Below are positions 26,390 to 35,381 of a stretch of DNA of 42,399 bases, in pieces. A model generated the notes under the pieces. That model saw nothing but the letters and a program-made list of their open reading frames with translations. It was not told the DNA's origin and searched no databases. Location of the stretch: positions 1 to 42,399 of the forward strand of contig PMKP01000221.1 in assembly GCA_003157775.1 (NCBI GenBank). The letters are read 5' to 3'. Position 1 is the stretch's first letter; each line of letters starts with the position of its first letter. Made by a program: the position numbers and the translations under genes. The DNA comes from Myxococcales bacterium (GTDB lineage Bacteria > Myxococcota_A > Polyangia > Fen-1088).

Positions 26390-26740
26390 CTAGGCCCAAA
26401 GGCCGCTGCGCTGACGGCGCACGCGGCGGCAGTAGGCGTGCAACATGCGTTGGTGCAAAGACGCCATGGCCGTGAACCGCACGCCCATGCCGTAGAAGTA
26501 GTCATCCATGGTGTCACGGCAGGTCTCGCCTGCGGCCCAAATGGTTTCAGGCATGCCGGGCAGCTTGAATTCCAAACCAACCGGCGTGCGGGGCGGATTC
26601 GGATCCTGCAGCAAGGTGTTGAGGAACAACCCTCGCTCGCTGATGTCGACGGCAAGGCCGCGCTGAGGCCGGTCCAGGACGTAGGCGCAAAGCAGGGTCT
26701 CCAGAGGCAGACGATCATCGAACCGACGGTCCAAGTTCAT
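26390..26740 (-). CDS. PilZ-domain protein (c-di-GMP receptor type)
   Basis: A 116-residue single-domain PilZ protein. Both c-di-GMP-binding motifs are present: RxxxR as RFDDR at the N terminus (NLDRRFDDRLPLE) and (D/N)xSxxG as DISERG (VDISERGLFLNTLL). The start ATG at 26740 is preceded by AAAGGAGAGG, a strong ribosome-binding site. The ORF-track version reaching 27583 runs antisense through the epimerase and is wrong. It precedes the glycosyltransferase gene in the same direction, so a c-di-GMP-responsive partner of polysaccharide synthesis is a reasonable inference. It is divergent from the epimerase gene. Confidence 0.88.
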   Translation of the reverse strand: MNLDRRFDDRLPLETLLCAYVLDRPQRGLAVDISERGLFLNTLLQDPNPPRTPVGLEFKLPGMPETIWAAGETCRDTMDDYFYGMGVRFTAMASLHQRMLHAYCRRVRRQRSGLWA

Positions 26741-26771
26741 GGCAACCTCTCCTTTCGAGATGGTAGGTAAA

Positions 26772-26798
26772 GTGGGTTTATGTAGGATAAGAACCCAC
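26772..26798. promoter_or_regulatory. Inverted repeat in the PilZ/epimerase divergent region
   Basis: GTGGGTT (26772-26778) and AACCCAC (26792-26798) form a perfect 7-bp inverted repeat with a 13-base AT-richer spacer. It sits between divergent genes, 32 bases upstream of the PilZ start. It could be an operator or promoter-proximal site for either gene; no convincing -35/-10 pair is assigned. Confidence 0.35.
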
Positions 26799-26899
26799 AA
26801 AGTGCGCTTCGTCAAGTTTCGCGACCAGGGAGCGTGAGATACTCGCAAGAACGCCGCATGGAAAAGCCCGACGACGACCATCAGCTTCCGGGTCGTGAC

Positions 26900-27880
26900 A
26901 TGAAAGCCGCGCTGGTTACCGGGGCGTCGGGCTTCCTCGGCAGCAGTTTGGTGGCATCCCTTTGCGGACGCGGGGTCAAGGTGCGTGCATTGGTTCGGCC
27001 CTTCAGCGACTTGCGCCGCTTGGCGGGGCTGGGCGTAGAGATCGTGCGCGGGGATGTGTGCGACTCGGCCTCGCTGCGCGAAGCTGCCCGCGGCCAGCAG
27101 GTGGTGTTTCACACTGCAGCCAAGGTGCCTGACTGGGGCCCGCGGCGCGAATTCTTCCGAGTCAACCTGGATGGCACGCGCAACCTGGTGGCGGCCTGCC
27201 AGGATGCCGGCGTCGAGCGCCTGGTGCACGTCAGCTCGCTGACCGTGCTGGGTCTGCCACGCCAGGGCGACGCAGTGGACGAGCAGAGCCCCTACGATTC
27301 GTCGCCGCACGATGCGTACACGGCCAGCAAGATCCAGGCGGAAAAGATTGTGCTTGCGGCAAACGGCCAGCGCGGCTTGCAGACCGTCGCGATCCGGCCC
27401 GGGGCGATCTGGGGACCGGGCGATCCCAGCATCACCCCGCGCATCGCAGCCCTGCTGCGCCGAGGACGCGCGGTCTACATCGGCCGCGCGTCCAACCGCC
27501 TTGCGCTTTCCCATGTCGACAACCTCACCCTTGGGCTGCGGCTTGCCGCCGAAACCCCGGCAGCGGCCGGCCAGGTGTATCACCTGACTGACGGTGAGAC
27601 CGTGACCGCGCGCGAGGTTGTCGATGGCCTGGCCGCGCTTCTGGGCACGGCGCGACCACGGCTGTCTGTCCCGTTTTTTCTCATCTACGCCGCCGCAGCC
27701 GCGATGGAAGGTGTGGCGCGCCTTCTGCGCTGGCGCTCGCCCCCGTCCTTCACCCGCTACGGCGTGCGCCTGCTAGCCAGCGACTGTCGCTACGACAACC
27801 GCAAGGCCGAGCGCGAGTTGGGCTTTCACCCGAGCGTGTCGTTCCAGCAAGGACTGACGGCTCTGGGCGGACATTTGTGA
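26900..27880 (+). CDS. NAD-dependent epimerase/dehydratase (3-beta-HSD-like extended SDR)
   Basis: A 326-residue extended short-chain dehydrogenase. The Rossmann motif GASGFLGSSLV follows the start MKAALVT. The catalytic Ser-Tyr-Lys is visible as VHVSSLTVLG and YTASKIQAEK. IRPGAIWGPGDPSITPRI and YHLTDGETVTAREVVDGL are typical of the 3-beta-hydroxysteroid dehydrogenase/NSDHL-like branch, so a sterol, hopanoid or sugar-nucleotide substrate is possible. The ORF can extend to GTG 26834 or ATG 26858. ATG 26900 is chosen because it places the first beta strand at the N terminus, as in the family. Divergent from the PilZ gene. Confidence 0.88.
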   Translation: MKAALVTGASGFLGSSLVASLCGRGVKVRALVRPFSDLRRLAGLGVEIVRGDVCDSASLREAARGQQVVFHTAAKVPDWGPRREFFRVNLDGTRNLVAACQDAGVERLVHVSSLTVLGLPRQGDAVDEQSPYDSSPHDAYTASKIQAEKIVLAANGQRGLQTVAIRPGAIWGPGDPSITPRIAALLRRGRAVYIGRASNRLALSHVDNLTLGLRLAAETPAAAGQVYHLTDGETVTAREVVDGLAALLGTARPRLSVPFFLIYAAAAAMEGVARLLRWRSPPSFTRYGVRLLASDCRYDNRKAERELGFHPSVSFQQGLTALGGHL

Positions 27881-27901
27881 GGGACGATCGGGCGACCGCC
27901 C

Positions 27902-27924
27902 GTAGGGGCGACCTGCGGTCGCCC
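27902..27924 (+). repeat. REP-like palindromic repeat, copy 2 (intergenic)
   Basis: GTAGGGGCGACCTGCGGTCG plus CCC, one base different from the copy at 6517-6539. It lies in the 130-base gap between the epimerase and ArsA-type genes. A further half-copy (GGGCGACCGCC) directly precedes it, so transcripts could form a strong stem-loop here. Confidence 0.6.
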
Positions 27925-28010
27925 TATCGTCGCCCCCAACGGGTGGTCGCCGGTTCGTCGCCGCCGTCGCAATTCTCAGTTGTCAGCGGCACAGGGAACG
28001 GCCACGATGG

Positions 28011-30059
28011 ATGGCAAATCGCATGCTCGACGTCGCCTCACTTGGGCCGCTGGTTGATCAGCGCGACGTGATCCTGGTCACGGGCAAGGGCGGCACGGGC
28101 AAGAGCACCCTGGTGGCAGCCTTGGCCGCCCTGGCGGCTCAACGCCGCGGAGGCGCCGTTGCCGTCGAGTTTTCCGCATACCGGCGCCTGCCTGACCTGA
28201 TCGCGCCGGAGAGCGGCGTCAGGGTGGTCAAGATCGACCTCGACACCGCTTTGGAGCCGGCCCTGCGGCGGCTGATCAACATCCCCATGTTGACCCAGGC
28301 GATTCTGCGCAACCGCGTACTGCGCCAGTTCATCCGCACCTCGCCGGCCATGCGCGAGATGATCGTGCTCGATGAACTGCGCGCTCTGGTCGACGAGAGC
28401 ACCGCCCGGCGAGTGCCGGTGATCGTCGATCTGCCGGCCACCGGCCATGCGCTGTCATTTCTCGATACGCCGCGCGCCGTGCACCGCATGTTCCGCATCG
28501 GGCCCATCGCCCACGCGGCGGAGCGGGTTCAGCGCCTGCTGCTCGACGGCAAGCGCTGCGAGATGGTGACCATCACCTTGCCCGAGGAATTGCCGGTCAA
28601 TGAAACCCTCGAGCTTCTGCGCAAGGCGCGTCAGATGGGCATCGCGGCCCGAATGGTCGTGGTCAACCAGGTCCCGGCCATGCTTCTGCACGCCAGCGAC
28701 CGTCCCCTGCTCGAAGTCCTGGAACGGGAGAGCGAAGAGGCATTGGCGCGGCTGGCAGTCGCGGCGAAAGGCCAGCTCGATGGGCTGGACCATGCGAGAA
28801 AACAGATCGACCGGCTGCGCGGTCTGGAGAACGCCAATGTGGTCGAGTTCCCGGCCCGGCCTCCGAAGCAAACGCCTGACAACGGGCGTTCCTCGCGCGC
28901 GGTCGAGCCCTCGGTTAGCAGCGCGGCGGATCTGGCGACGCTCATCGCCGATGCGCCGTTGGTGGTGTGCGTAGGACCCGGCGGTGTGGGCAAGACCACC
29001 CTTTCGGCGCTGCTGGCCCTGCGCCAGGCTGCGGCGGGGCAGCGATCTCTGGTGCTGACCATCGATCCCGCGCGCCGGCTGGCCGACGCGCTCGGGCTGG
29101 TCGAGCTGACCAACGATCCCATGGAGTTGACGGGTTTCCGCAAGATGCACCCTGCGGGCACCTTGAGCGCGCTCATGCTCGACCCCACTGCCACGTTCGA
29201 CCACATGATCGCGTTGCTGGTGCCCGATCCGGCACGGCGGGAGGAGCTGCTGTCGAACCGGGTCTACCAGCACATCTCGCGCAGTTTGTCGGGGACCCTG
29301 GAATACATGGCGGTCGAGCGCGTGCACGAGTTGTTCCGCACCGGCCGCTTCGACCGCGTCGTGCTGGATACCCCGCCCACTGGCAGTGCCCTGGATTTTC
29401 TGGAGGCGCCTGATCGGGTGGCCACCTTTTTCAGCGACAGGATCACCCGCTGGTTCATGCCCGCGGCCGCGTCGTCGTGGACCTCACGTCTGTGGACTCG
29501 GGCCGGTAGCGCGGCGACGTCGCTCATTGCCCGGGTGGCGGGCCCCTCGTTCCTGGACGAAACCGTCGGGTTTTTCGCGGCCTTCTCCGACCTGCTCGGT
29601 CACTTCCGCTCGCGCGGCGAACAAGTCGGCCGTTTGCTGCGCGACCCGCGCACCGTGTTTCTGGTGGTGTGCGCGCCGGATCCGGCCCGCATCATTGAGG
29701 CCCAGGTGATCAGTGAGCATTTGGCCGATGAAGGCTGCGTGCCACGCGCCTTCATCGTCAACCGGGTGGAAGAAGCCTTCTGGCCCGGTCCCGACGAAAT
29801 CGAGCGCGCGGTGGAGCGCGCTGCCGCGCTTCTCGGCGGGTTGGAAGAGCGCGAACCGACGCGCGCGTTCATGGATCGCCTGGAAAAACTGCGCCGCCAA
29901 CAGGAGTCAGCCGCCGCGCTCCACGCAGAAGTAGTGGAGGCAGTCCGAAAGTTCGCTGCCCCACGCCCGGTGTTCACTGTGCCCCGGGTCCCGGTGGGCG
30001 AGACCCCACGCGATTCGCTGCTCGCCATGTACTTGGGCTTGTTCGCCCGGGAAGAGTGA
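28011..30059 (+). CDS. Two-domain ArsA/GET3-type ATPase (fusion)
   Basis: A 682-residue protein built from two ArsA-family P-loop domains joined by a ~50-residue linker (about 270-315). The N half has the deviant Walker A GKGGTGKS (25-32), including the signature Lys26, plus TITLPEELPVNETLELL. Its switch segment reads VEFSAYRRL, without the usual Asp-Pro-Ala. The C half has GPGGVGKT (322-329), with Pro instead of the signature Lys, but keeps TIDPARR (Asp352) and VVLDTPPTGSALDFL. The halves resemble the two separately encoded ArsA-like proteins often seen side by side in Myxococcota. Client could be a tail-anchored or other membrane cargo; no arsenic genes are nearby. Confidence 0.85.
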   Translation: MANRMLDVASLGPLVDQRDVILVTGKGGTGKSTLVAALAALAAQRRGGAVAVEFSAYRRLPDLIAPESGVRVVKIDLDTALEPALRRLINIPMLTQAILRNRVLRQFIRTSPAMREMIVLDELRALVDESTARRVPVIVDLPATGHALSFLDTPRAVHRMFRIGPIAHAAERVQRLLLDGKRCEMVTITLPEELPVNETLELLRKARQMGIAARMVVVNQVPAMLLHASDRPLLEVLERESEEALARLAVAAKGQLDGLDHARKQIDRLRGLENANVVEFPARPPKQTPDNGRSSRAVEPSVSSAADLATLIADAPLVVCVGPGGVGKTTLSALLALRQAAAGQRSLVLTIDPARRLADALGLVELTNDPMELTGFRKMHPAGTLSALMLDPTATFDHMIALLVPDPARREELLSNRVYQHISRSLSGTLEYMAVERVHELFRTGRFDRVVLDTPPTGSALDFLEAPDRVATFFSDRITRWFMPAAASSWTSRLWTRAGSAATSLIARVAGPSFLDETVGFFAAFSDLLGHFRSRGEQVGRLLRDPRTVFLVVCAPDPARIIEAQVISEHLADEGCVPRAFIVNRVEEAFWPGPDEIERAVERAAALLGGLEEREPTRAFMDRLEKLRRQQESAAALHAEVVEAVRKFAAPRPVFTVPRVPVGETPRDSLLAMYLGLFAREE

Positions 30060-30061
30060 TG

Positions 30062-31312
30062 CTAGGCGCAGCCGCCTTGTCCCTGACCGCAGGACGAAGA
30101 ATTGTGATAGCATGAGATTGACACACCCGAGGTGAGCGAGTAGCTCCCAGAGCAATTGTCACCCGCGCCGTTCACGCATTGGGGATTGAAGAGCCCCGGG
30201 CCGCAACTGCTGTAGCATCCCGGCGTGACCTGGTAGGCACCGCCGATACTGGTTGTTATGACGCATGCCTGTCCGGCAAGGCAGGTCGTTGTCTGCCCCA
30301 ACAGCGAGGAGCAAGTCACCGGGCCACAAGCTGCAGTTTGAACCGTCCAGGTGCGACCTGAACAGGTAGCCAGCGTGCGCCCGGTGCTAGCGCAGTCTTC
30401 GTAGAAACACGTGAGGCTGCCGCCGCCGCAAGCTGATGCGTTTGCTAGCGGGGTTTGCGGACAGGTAGCAGGCGCGCACTCGCTCTGCAAAACGCAGCCC
30501 TCGTAGCAGTTGTTTGTGTACGACAGAACATAGGGTGTTTCACAGTAGGGCGTCGCAACTGCACACGCAGCCGTTCCGCTGCAATTGGCGTGAACGCCGT
30601 CAGCGCAGCGCTGATAGTGCGTGCAACAACCCGCGGTGGAACATCCGCAATTATTGGCAGACACGAAGACTGAGTGGCAGTCGCTACGGGCGTCACACTC
30701 GGTCTGGGTCGTGACCTGGCTGCAGCTTGCCAAACCATCGTTCGGCCCCCCATCCCGCGAACAGGCGCCGTCCGCACAGCCCGCGTCCGCTCCTGGGCAA
30801 ACCATACCGGGGCATGTTGGTCCGCACGAACCCGTCCCGGGCGTGCACCCTGGACACCATATCTGCCCAGCCGGGCAGCCGCCTGAGCCCATTCCACCGG
30901 TGCCGCGGGCACCGCCGAATGAGATTCCGCCAGCGCCGATTCCACCAGAGGCGACTCCACCAGAGCCAGCACCGCCAGAAACGATTCCGCCAGCGCCAAG
31001 TCCGCCAGAAGCGATTCCGCCGGTACCCGCTCCGCCGGACGCCTTTCCGCCAATTCCGCCAGAGCCAATTCCGCCGGACGCGACCCCACCAGTGCCAATC
31101 CCGCCGGAAACACTTCCGCCGGTACCTGCCCCAATGATGCCGCCACTTGCGCTGCTACCTCCAGATGCCGTGGACCCGGTCCCCGTGCTTCTGCCCGCGC
31201 TACCGCCGGTTCCAGTGAGCCCACCCGACTTGTTATTCCCACACCCGCCTAACGATGTCCCAGCGATCACGGCGCCTACGAAAAGTGCGATAGCGCTCAA
31301 GACTCTTGTCAT
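30062..31312 (-). CDS. Gly-rich, Cys-rich surface lipoprotein, function unknown
   Basis: About 416 residues from ATG 31312, which has GGGAGA seven bases upstream; the ORF-track GTG at 31330 is less likely. A signal with lipobox (GTSLGGC) is followed by ~120 residues of GG-rich repeats (ASGGIGSGGIGG, ASGGLGAGGIVSGG and variants), probably a flexible tether. The remainder is Cys-dense (CPAGQIWCPGCTPGTGSCG, CGCSTAGCCTHYQRC, CYEGCVLQSEC) and likely disulfide-rich outside the cell. This style is common in Myxococcota surface proteins. It lies downstream of the nine-gene mod cluster after a 204-base gap in which I see no gene, so it may be a separate unit. Confidence 0.75.
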   Translation of the reverse strand: MTRVLSAIALFVGAVIAGTSLGGCGNNKSGGLTGTGGSAGRSTGTGSTASGGSSASGGIIGAGTGGSVSGGIGTGGVASGGIGSGGIGGKASGGAGTGGIASGGLGAGGIVSGGAGSGGVASGGIGAGGISFGGARGTGGMGSGGCPAGQIWCPGCTPGTGSCGPTCPGMVCPGADAGCADGACSRDGGPNDGLASCSQVTTQTECDARSDCHSVFVSANNCGCSTAGCCTHYQRCADGVHANCSGTAACAVATPYCETPYVLSYTNNCYEGCVLQSECAPATCPQTPLANASACGGGSLTCFYEDCASTGRTLATCSGRTWTVQTAACGPVTCSSLLGQTTTCLAGQACVITTSIGGAYQVTPGCYSSCGPGLFNPQCVNGAGDNCSGSYSLTSGVSISCYHNSSSCGQGQGGCA

Positions 31313-31516
31313 CACATATCTCCCGATCACATCTTGCGGTTCCCTGCCCGTCTCAGATCGATCCGCCTATCGCCCGGTAGCCCGCCCCATCATTGTGCGG
31401 GTCCGCGTGCGCGAACGCAATTTGCCCGCAGATTCGGATGTGATGCCCGTCACACATGCACTCCGAAATCTCGGACACCGCACGCGCGGCACCACCTTCG
31501 CGCGGTCTGTCGCTTG

Positions 31517-32416
31517 CTAAGGCACGACGGTCAGTGCGTAGGAGGCGAAATCCACGCCACCGCGACTGTCGCGCAATACCAGCCACAAGAATACGACTCC
31601 CGCGGTTGCGGGCGACTGCCATGCGTTTTCGGTCCAGACCGCAGTATCGTCTTCTTCGCGCCCGGTCACGGAGTCGTCAAATGCGCCGGCAGTGACGAAC
31701 CAGGAAAGCCAAAGGGCCTCACGATGATCTACCAGCGTTTGCGACGAAGAATCGAAGACTGGATAGGACTCTGCCGAATCGGGAGACCACGTCGCAACCA
31801 GGCGTATCGGTTGACTCGCAGGAAGCGCATCAAGTGAAGCCGGCGTCTCGCCCACCAGGGCCGACAACGACACCAGGGTTGGGTTCTGGTTTGCGGCATA
31901 GCTTCCGCGGAATTCCTGGGACATGGCGAGCGAAGCGCCTGCCAGACCACAGCTCAGCCGCTCGCGGAAGATCGCCTGCTCCACGCCCAGATCAAGTCGA
32001 AGTGGTTGGTAGTAACCCCCGGTAGCATCCGGGTCAGAGGGTCGCAAAGTTCCACTACTTGAGGGCGGCGCAAATGGCCCGAAATTCGCGCACGCGGCGC
32101 TGGGTGTTTGAATCGCAACCGACCCGCCCTGTGCCGACTGCGCCAGATCGTCAGTCAAGCAGGCTTGGCTCACCGGAGTGTTCTCCGCCACAGGCTTGCG
32201 CAGCTTGCATAGGCTCCACGACAAGTCTTGTGCGTCCACGGTGCCCGAGGGAGAAGCGACCAGACTCGCGTAGTGAACCAAGTCCCCGGGCGCCGCTTCG
32301 CCAGGATTGCCACGCGCACCGATGATCCGTTCCTGCGTGATCAGCGAGGCCGGATTGCCCATCTTCGGCACGCAGCCAGCCAGCAACAAGAAAGCGAAAA
32401 GACGAGATCGACACAT
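31517..32416 (-). CDS. Lipoprotein encoded with the TonB-dependent receptor
   Basis: A 299-residue lipoprotein with a short signal and clear lipobox (FAFLLLAGC, Cys 15). The mature part contains repeated beta-type segments and ends in FLWLVLRDSRGGVDFASYAL, resembling an Ig-like fold, but no family is recognised. Its ATG overlaps the receptor stop by one base (TGATG), so expression is coupled to the receptor. Lipoproteins paired with TonB-dependent receptors often act as surface capture proteins or lids, which is the likeliest role. It is the last gene of the nine-gene cluster. Confidence 0.75.
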   Translation of the reverse strand: MCRSRLFAFLLLAGCVPKMGNPASLITQERIIGARGNPGEAAPGDLVHYASLVASPSGTVDAQDLSWSLCKLRKPVAENTPVSQACLTDDLAQSAQGGSVAIQTPSAACANFGPFAPPSSSGTLRPSDPDATGGYYQPLRLDLGVEQAIFRERLSCGLAGASLAMSQEFRGSYAANQNPTLVSLSALVGETPASLDALPASQPIRLVATWSPDSAESYPVFDSSSQTLVDHREALWLSWFVTAGAFDDSVTGREEDDTAVWTENAWQSPATAGVVFLWLVLRDSRGGVDFASYALTVVP

Positions 32417-34473
32417 CAGAACCTCACTGACAGTCCGGCCACGGCCAAGATCGGCAGGCCGGTTATGTTTGAACGCGACGCGAACTGTTCATCGTAGGCA
32501 AATTCCTCGACGTTGGCACGGTTGGTGAGGTTGAGGATTTCCAGGTAGGGAGCGACGTCCACCCAGCGTCGGCGAAAGTGCTTTTCGACGCGCAGATCGA
32601 GCGCATAGAAGATTGGCAGGCGAATGCTGTTCTGTTGCCCGAAGATTGGCTGGTACTGTCCAGTGGTCGTATCCAGATAGCTGCCAACTACCGGCGTTCG
32701 TGGCATCCCAGTGGCCAAGCGGAATCGCGTGCCTACCACGAAGCCCCTAAAGGACGCATTTCCAACAAAGGTAAGAACTTGCGTCTGGTCCTGGTCGAAC
32801 AGTCGGTAGGAGGACTCGGAGGCATGCCGACGCTCGCTGCGGCTTAGCGTGTAGGCCAGCCAGCCGGAGAGCGCCGGGTGAGGCGAGAATTGCAAGACAA
32901 TTTGCACGCCAAAGGCACGCCCTACCCCATCCTGTACAAGAGCCTGGGCGAGGGGCGGATTTTGCTCTGGATTGCGCATTACCAACTCCCACATGTGCCG
33001 GTAGAACAAGGTTGGTCGCACAGTGAAGTGCCGGCCAACGTCCATGTCTGTCCCTGCCACAACATGCACGGCGTGGGCAACCCCTAGTGTCGGCGAGCCA
33101 AAGACAGCACTCAGGTCGCCTGGCGAAGGGGCTTGATGGTACAGTCCAAGCGCAAGATTTGCGCGCAGCCAGGAACCGGTTTGGTGAGTGATGGCAAGGC
33201 GCGGAGCTGGCGACCACGACAGGCGCGAAGACCCCGCCCTTGGCGTGACGCCATTCTCGGGAGTGCTGCGACTGGGTGAAATCCAGTAGCCGTCCAACCG
33301 CAAGGACGGAGTCAGGCGCCAATGCCCCAGGGTGCTCTCCGAAGCGGCGTAGGGGGCCAGATTTCCAATCGAAGCGCTCCACGTATCCGTGCTGGCTCCC
33401 CCTGAAATCGGCTGGCCAAAAGCCACAATGTCACCCTCCCTTGGTGGCAGGGTCGCTGATCCCGAGCGCTGCACACCCGACAGCGTGAGCAGTCCGTCAA
33501 ACCCCAGAAGCAGAGTCAGCCTCGGCGAAAGCGGAGCGCCATACTCTCCGCGCAGACCCAGCACCGTGGAGGTTATCGACTCGTCCGCCCTGCCCTGCCC
33601 TGCGATTTCTTGCCGTCGGGTTTGCTCCCAGCCAACGAAGGGAATCAGCGACGCGCTTGAACCCTCGGAAAACCTGCGCAGGTACCTGACCCCGAGCCGG
33701 GAGAAGGATTGATTCCGGTCTTGCTCGGCGGACGAAGAAGGCGTCGTGGTGTTGCCAGCGATCGAGCTGGCATCGGACGAGGTAAGGAAGATCACCTCGA
33801 CCTTCTCATCATCGCGCAAAGCAAAGACCACCTTGCCTTGAAAGTCGCGATAGCGTGGAAAAGGAAACAGACGACGCGTGTCCGATGATAGGGCGCCGTT
33901 CAGTATGCGATCGAGATAGCCGACGCGGCCTGCGGCAAGAACGCCTCCACCGTTCCCCACCGCTGTGCCGGCTTCAAACGAGGCATCAAGAACATCCACA
34001 TCCAGCTCTCCTTGATAGCTTTGGGATGCGTAGACTGGCGGCGCCCGACTGGCCAGGCGAACCAGGCCTCCCAGTCCCCGGCCGTACTCCGCGCCATAGC
34101 CGCCAGGCACAAGGGTCACTGTGCGCAAGAAGCCACTGTGAACCACCGAGCGCAGCCCACCCAAATGGTACAACGCCGGTATCTCCATCCCGTCAACCAC
34201 CACCCGCGTCTCCTCGGGTGCCGCGCCCCACACCACCAGTTCGCCGCCGCCCAGTCCTGGCCGAGCCACTCCCGGCAGGTTTTCCAGTGCCTTGCCGGCA
34301 TCGCCCTGCGCGCCGGGAATCTGGCGCAACTCAGGCGTGGAAAGGCCAGCTTCCCCAACTTCCCTCGCAGGCGAAGCAATCACGACTGTCTCGTAGCCGT
34401 CGGTTGCCAAAACCGCAGTTTCGGGCAGAGCCGCAAGTATCGCCAGCGCGAAGACGCTCGCCCGCGCTCTCAT
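32416..34473 (-). CDS. TonB-dependent outer-membrane receptor
   Basis: A 685-residue receptor with a signal peptide (SVFALAILAALPETAVLA) and a TonB-box-like YETVVIASP just after it. The plug domain runs from about 45 to 150 (KALENLPGVARPGLGGGEL, VVVDGMEIPALYHLGGLRSV, VPGGYGAEYGRGLGGLVRL). A beta barrel follows, ending in the outer-membrane C-terminal Phe (LAVAGLSVRF). It is somewhat short for the family. It overlaps both neighbours (ATGA with the upstream gene, TGATG downstream). The other genes of the cluster make an oxyanion or metal ligand likely, rather than the classic siderophore. No tonB/exbBD genes are in the window. Confidence 0.88.
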   Translation of the reverse strand: MRARASVFALAILAALPETAVLATDGYETVVIASPAREVGEAGLSTPELRQIPGAQGDAGKALENLPGVARPGLGGGELVVWGAAPEETRVVVDGMEIPALYHLGGLRSVVHSGFLRTVTLVPGGYGAEYGRGLGGLVRLASRAPPVYASQSYQGELDVDVLDASFEAGTAVGNGGGVLAAGRVGYLDRILNGALSSDTRRLFPFPRYRDFQGKVVFALRDDEKVEVIFLTSSDASSIAGNTTTPSSSAEQDRNQSFSRLGVRYLRRFSEGSSASLIPFVGWEQTRRQEIAGQGRADESITSTVLGLRGEYGAPLSPRLTLLLGFDGLLTLSGVQRSGSATLPPREGDIVAFGQPISGGASTDTWSASIGNLAPYAASESTLGHWRLTPSLRLDGYWISPSRSTPENGVTPRAGSSRLSWSPAPRLAITHQTGSWLRANLALGLYHQAPSPGDLSAVFGSPTLGVAHAVHVVAGTDMDVGRHFTVRPTLFYRHMWELVMRNPEQNPPLAQALVQDGVGRAFGVQIVLQFSPHPALSGWLAYTLSRSERRHASESSYRLFDQDQTQVLTFVGNASFRGFVVGTRFRLATGMPRTPVVGSYLDTTTGQYQPIFGQQNSIRLPIFYALDLRVEKHFRRRWVDVAPYLEILNLTNRANVEEFAYDEQFASRSNITGLPILAVAGLSVRF

Positions 34474-35381
34474 GGGGATGCAACGGTGAATGACAAAGCA
34501 GTGACCCCACTGCCTTTGCCTTTGCTGAAGCGCTGACTGGAAGGAAGCGCCTCGCCCTCGGCCTTGTCTAGCGAAATCCCGTTAAGCAGCGCCTCCACCG
34601 TCCAGCGCGCGGCGGAATTTCCACAGAGCGAAAAGGTGTCGACGCGGGCCACATAGTCGCCGACTGGCGCGGCCAGCGACCAAACCACATTCTCGTTGCA
34701 CCGACCATCGATGACGCAGCCACTGTTGGAATCGAAGTCGAGAATGCCATCTTCGTCCAAGACGCCAGCATCGGGCGCCGGAGTAGTCGCATATCGATCG
34801 TAGGAATTGATATTGCCAGCCCAGATCTCGACCCCATAAGGGTCGACCACATGCAGATCAAGATCGGCTTCCGTGTCCCACCACAGCGAGACAACCAATG
34901 CCCCGGTCGGAGGCAGACTGGGCTCGACGTCCAAAGACACATGCGCCGCAGGCCCAAAGTCATTGGGCGTGGACACAGCACGGACGAGCAGATCGTAGGA
35001 GGTTTGTGGCAGCGAATCCGAAAAGGACAGGCTGGAATGAAAGGTCGGCTGGGTGGGGCTATCTGCATCGGGCACGTCGGCCGCAAGTATCCAGTAGCCG
35101 ATATCGCCAGCAAAACCGATGGCCACAGCCGTGCTCCCTGGATTCAGGCGGCCAGAGAGCTGCTTGTCTTGCAGACCAGGTGTGATCACGTTCTGGCTGT
35201 TCAGCACATCCACCACGCCAGGAGCATCCGCGCTGGCCAGCTTGTCGATCGAGCCGCGATAGAACTGGCCTCCGACAACGCGTACGAGAGCTTCTAGCCC
35301 CGTGTCACAGGGTGCTGCGCCACCGCAGGTGGCCGTGGCGAAGGCCCAGAGCAGAAAGCAGATGGCAAGTCTGCATCGCAT
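34470..35381 (-). CDS. Secreted DUF2135-like protein of the mod-linked cluster
   Basis: A 303-residue exported protein with signal MRCRLAICFLLWAFATATCGG; the residue before the Cys is Thr, so a lipobox is doubtful. The middle part contains LVVSLWWDTEADLDLHVVDP, with a YGVEIWAGN continuation and an Asp-rich loop (DEDGILDFDSNSG). This resembles the DUF2135 pattern in which the DLDLHV strand begins a beta-sandwich that may bind a cation. The start overlaps the porin stop (TGATG) and the stop overlaps the receptor start (ATGA). Its role is unknown; the coupling implies a periplasmic or surface partner of the receptor. Confidence 0.7.
   Translation of the reverse strand: MRCRLAICFLLWAFATATCGGAAPCDTGLEALVRVVGGQFYRGSIDKLASADAPGVVDVLNSQNVITPGLQDKQLSGRLNPGSTAVAIGFAGDIGYWILAADVPDADSPTQPTFHSSLSFSDSLPQTSYDLLVRAVSTPNDFGPAAHVSLDVEPSLPPTGALVVSLWWDTEADLDLHVVDPYGVEIWAGNINSYDRYATTPAPDAGVLDEDGILDFDSNSGCVIDGRCNENVVWSLAAPVGDYVARVDTFSLCGNSAARWTVEALLNGISLDKAEGEALPSSQRFSKGKGSGVTALSFTVASP

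Noticed and set aside
26741-27583. Extension of the PilZ ORF to 397 residues
   Set aside because: Antisense to the epimerase gene; a strong ribosome-binding site supports the short start at 26740.
28011-30059. Arsenite efflux ATPase (true ArsA)
   Set aside because: No arsB, arsR, arsC or arsD nearby, and neither half has the full ArsA catalytic set; only family-level naming is supported.
30850-31215. Short repeated units considered as a CRISPR array
   Set aside because: The repeats are irregular, in frame and encode Gly-rich protein; there are no uniform repeats with unique spacers.
30621-31520. Pro-rich 299-residue plus-strand ORF
   Set aside because: It is the complement of the Gly-rich repeat of the lipoprotein; Pro-rich translation is expected from GGN codons read antisense.
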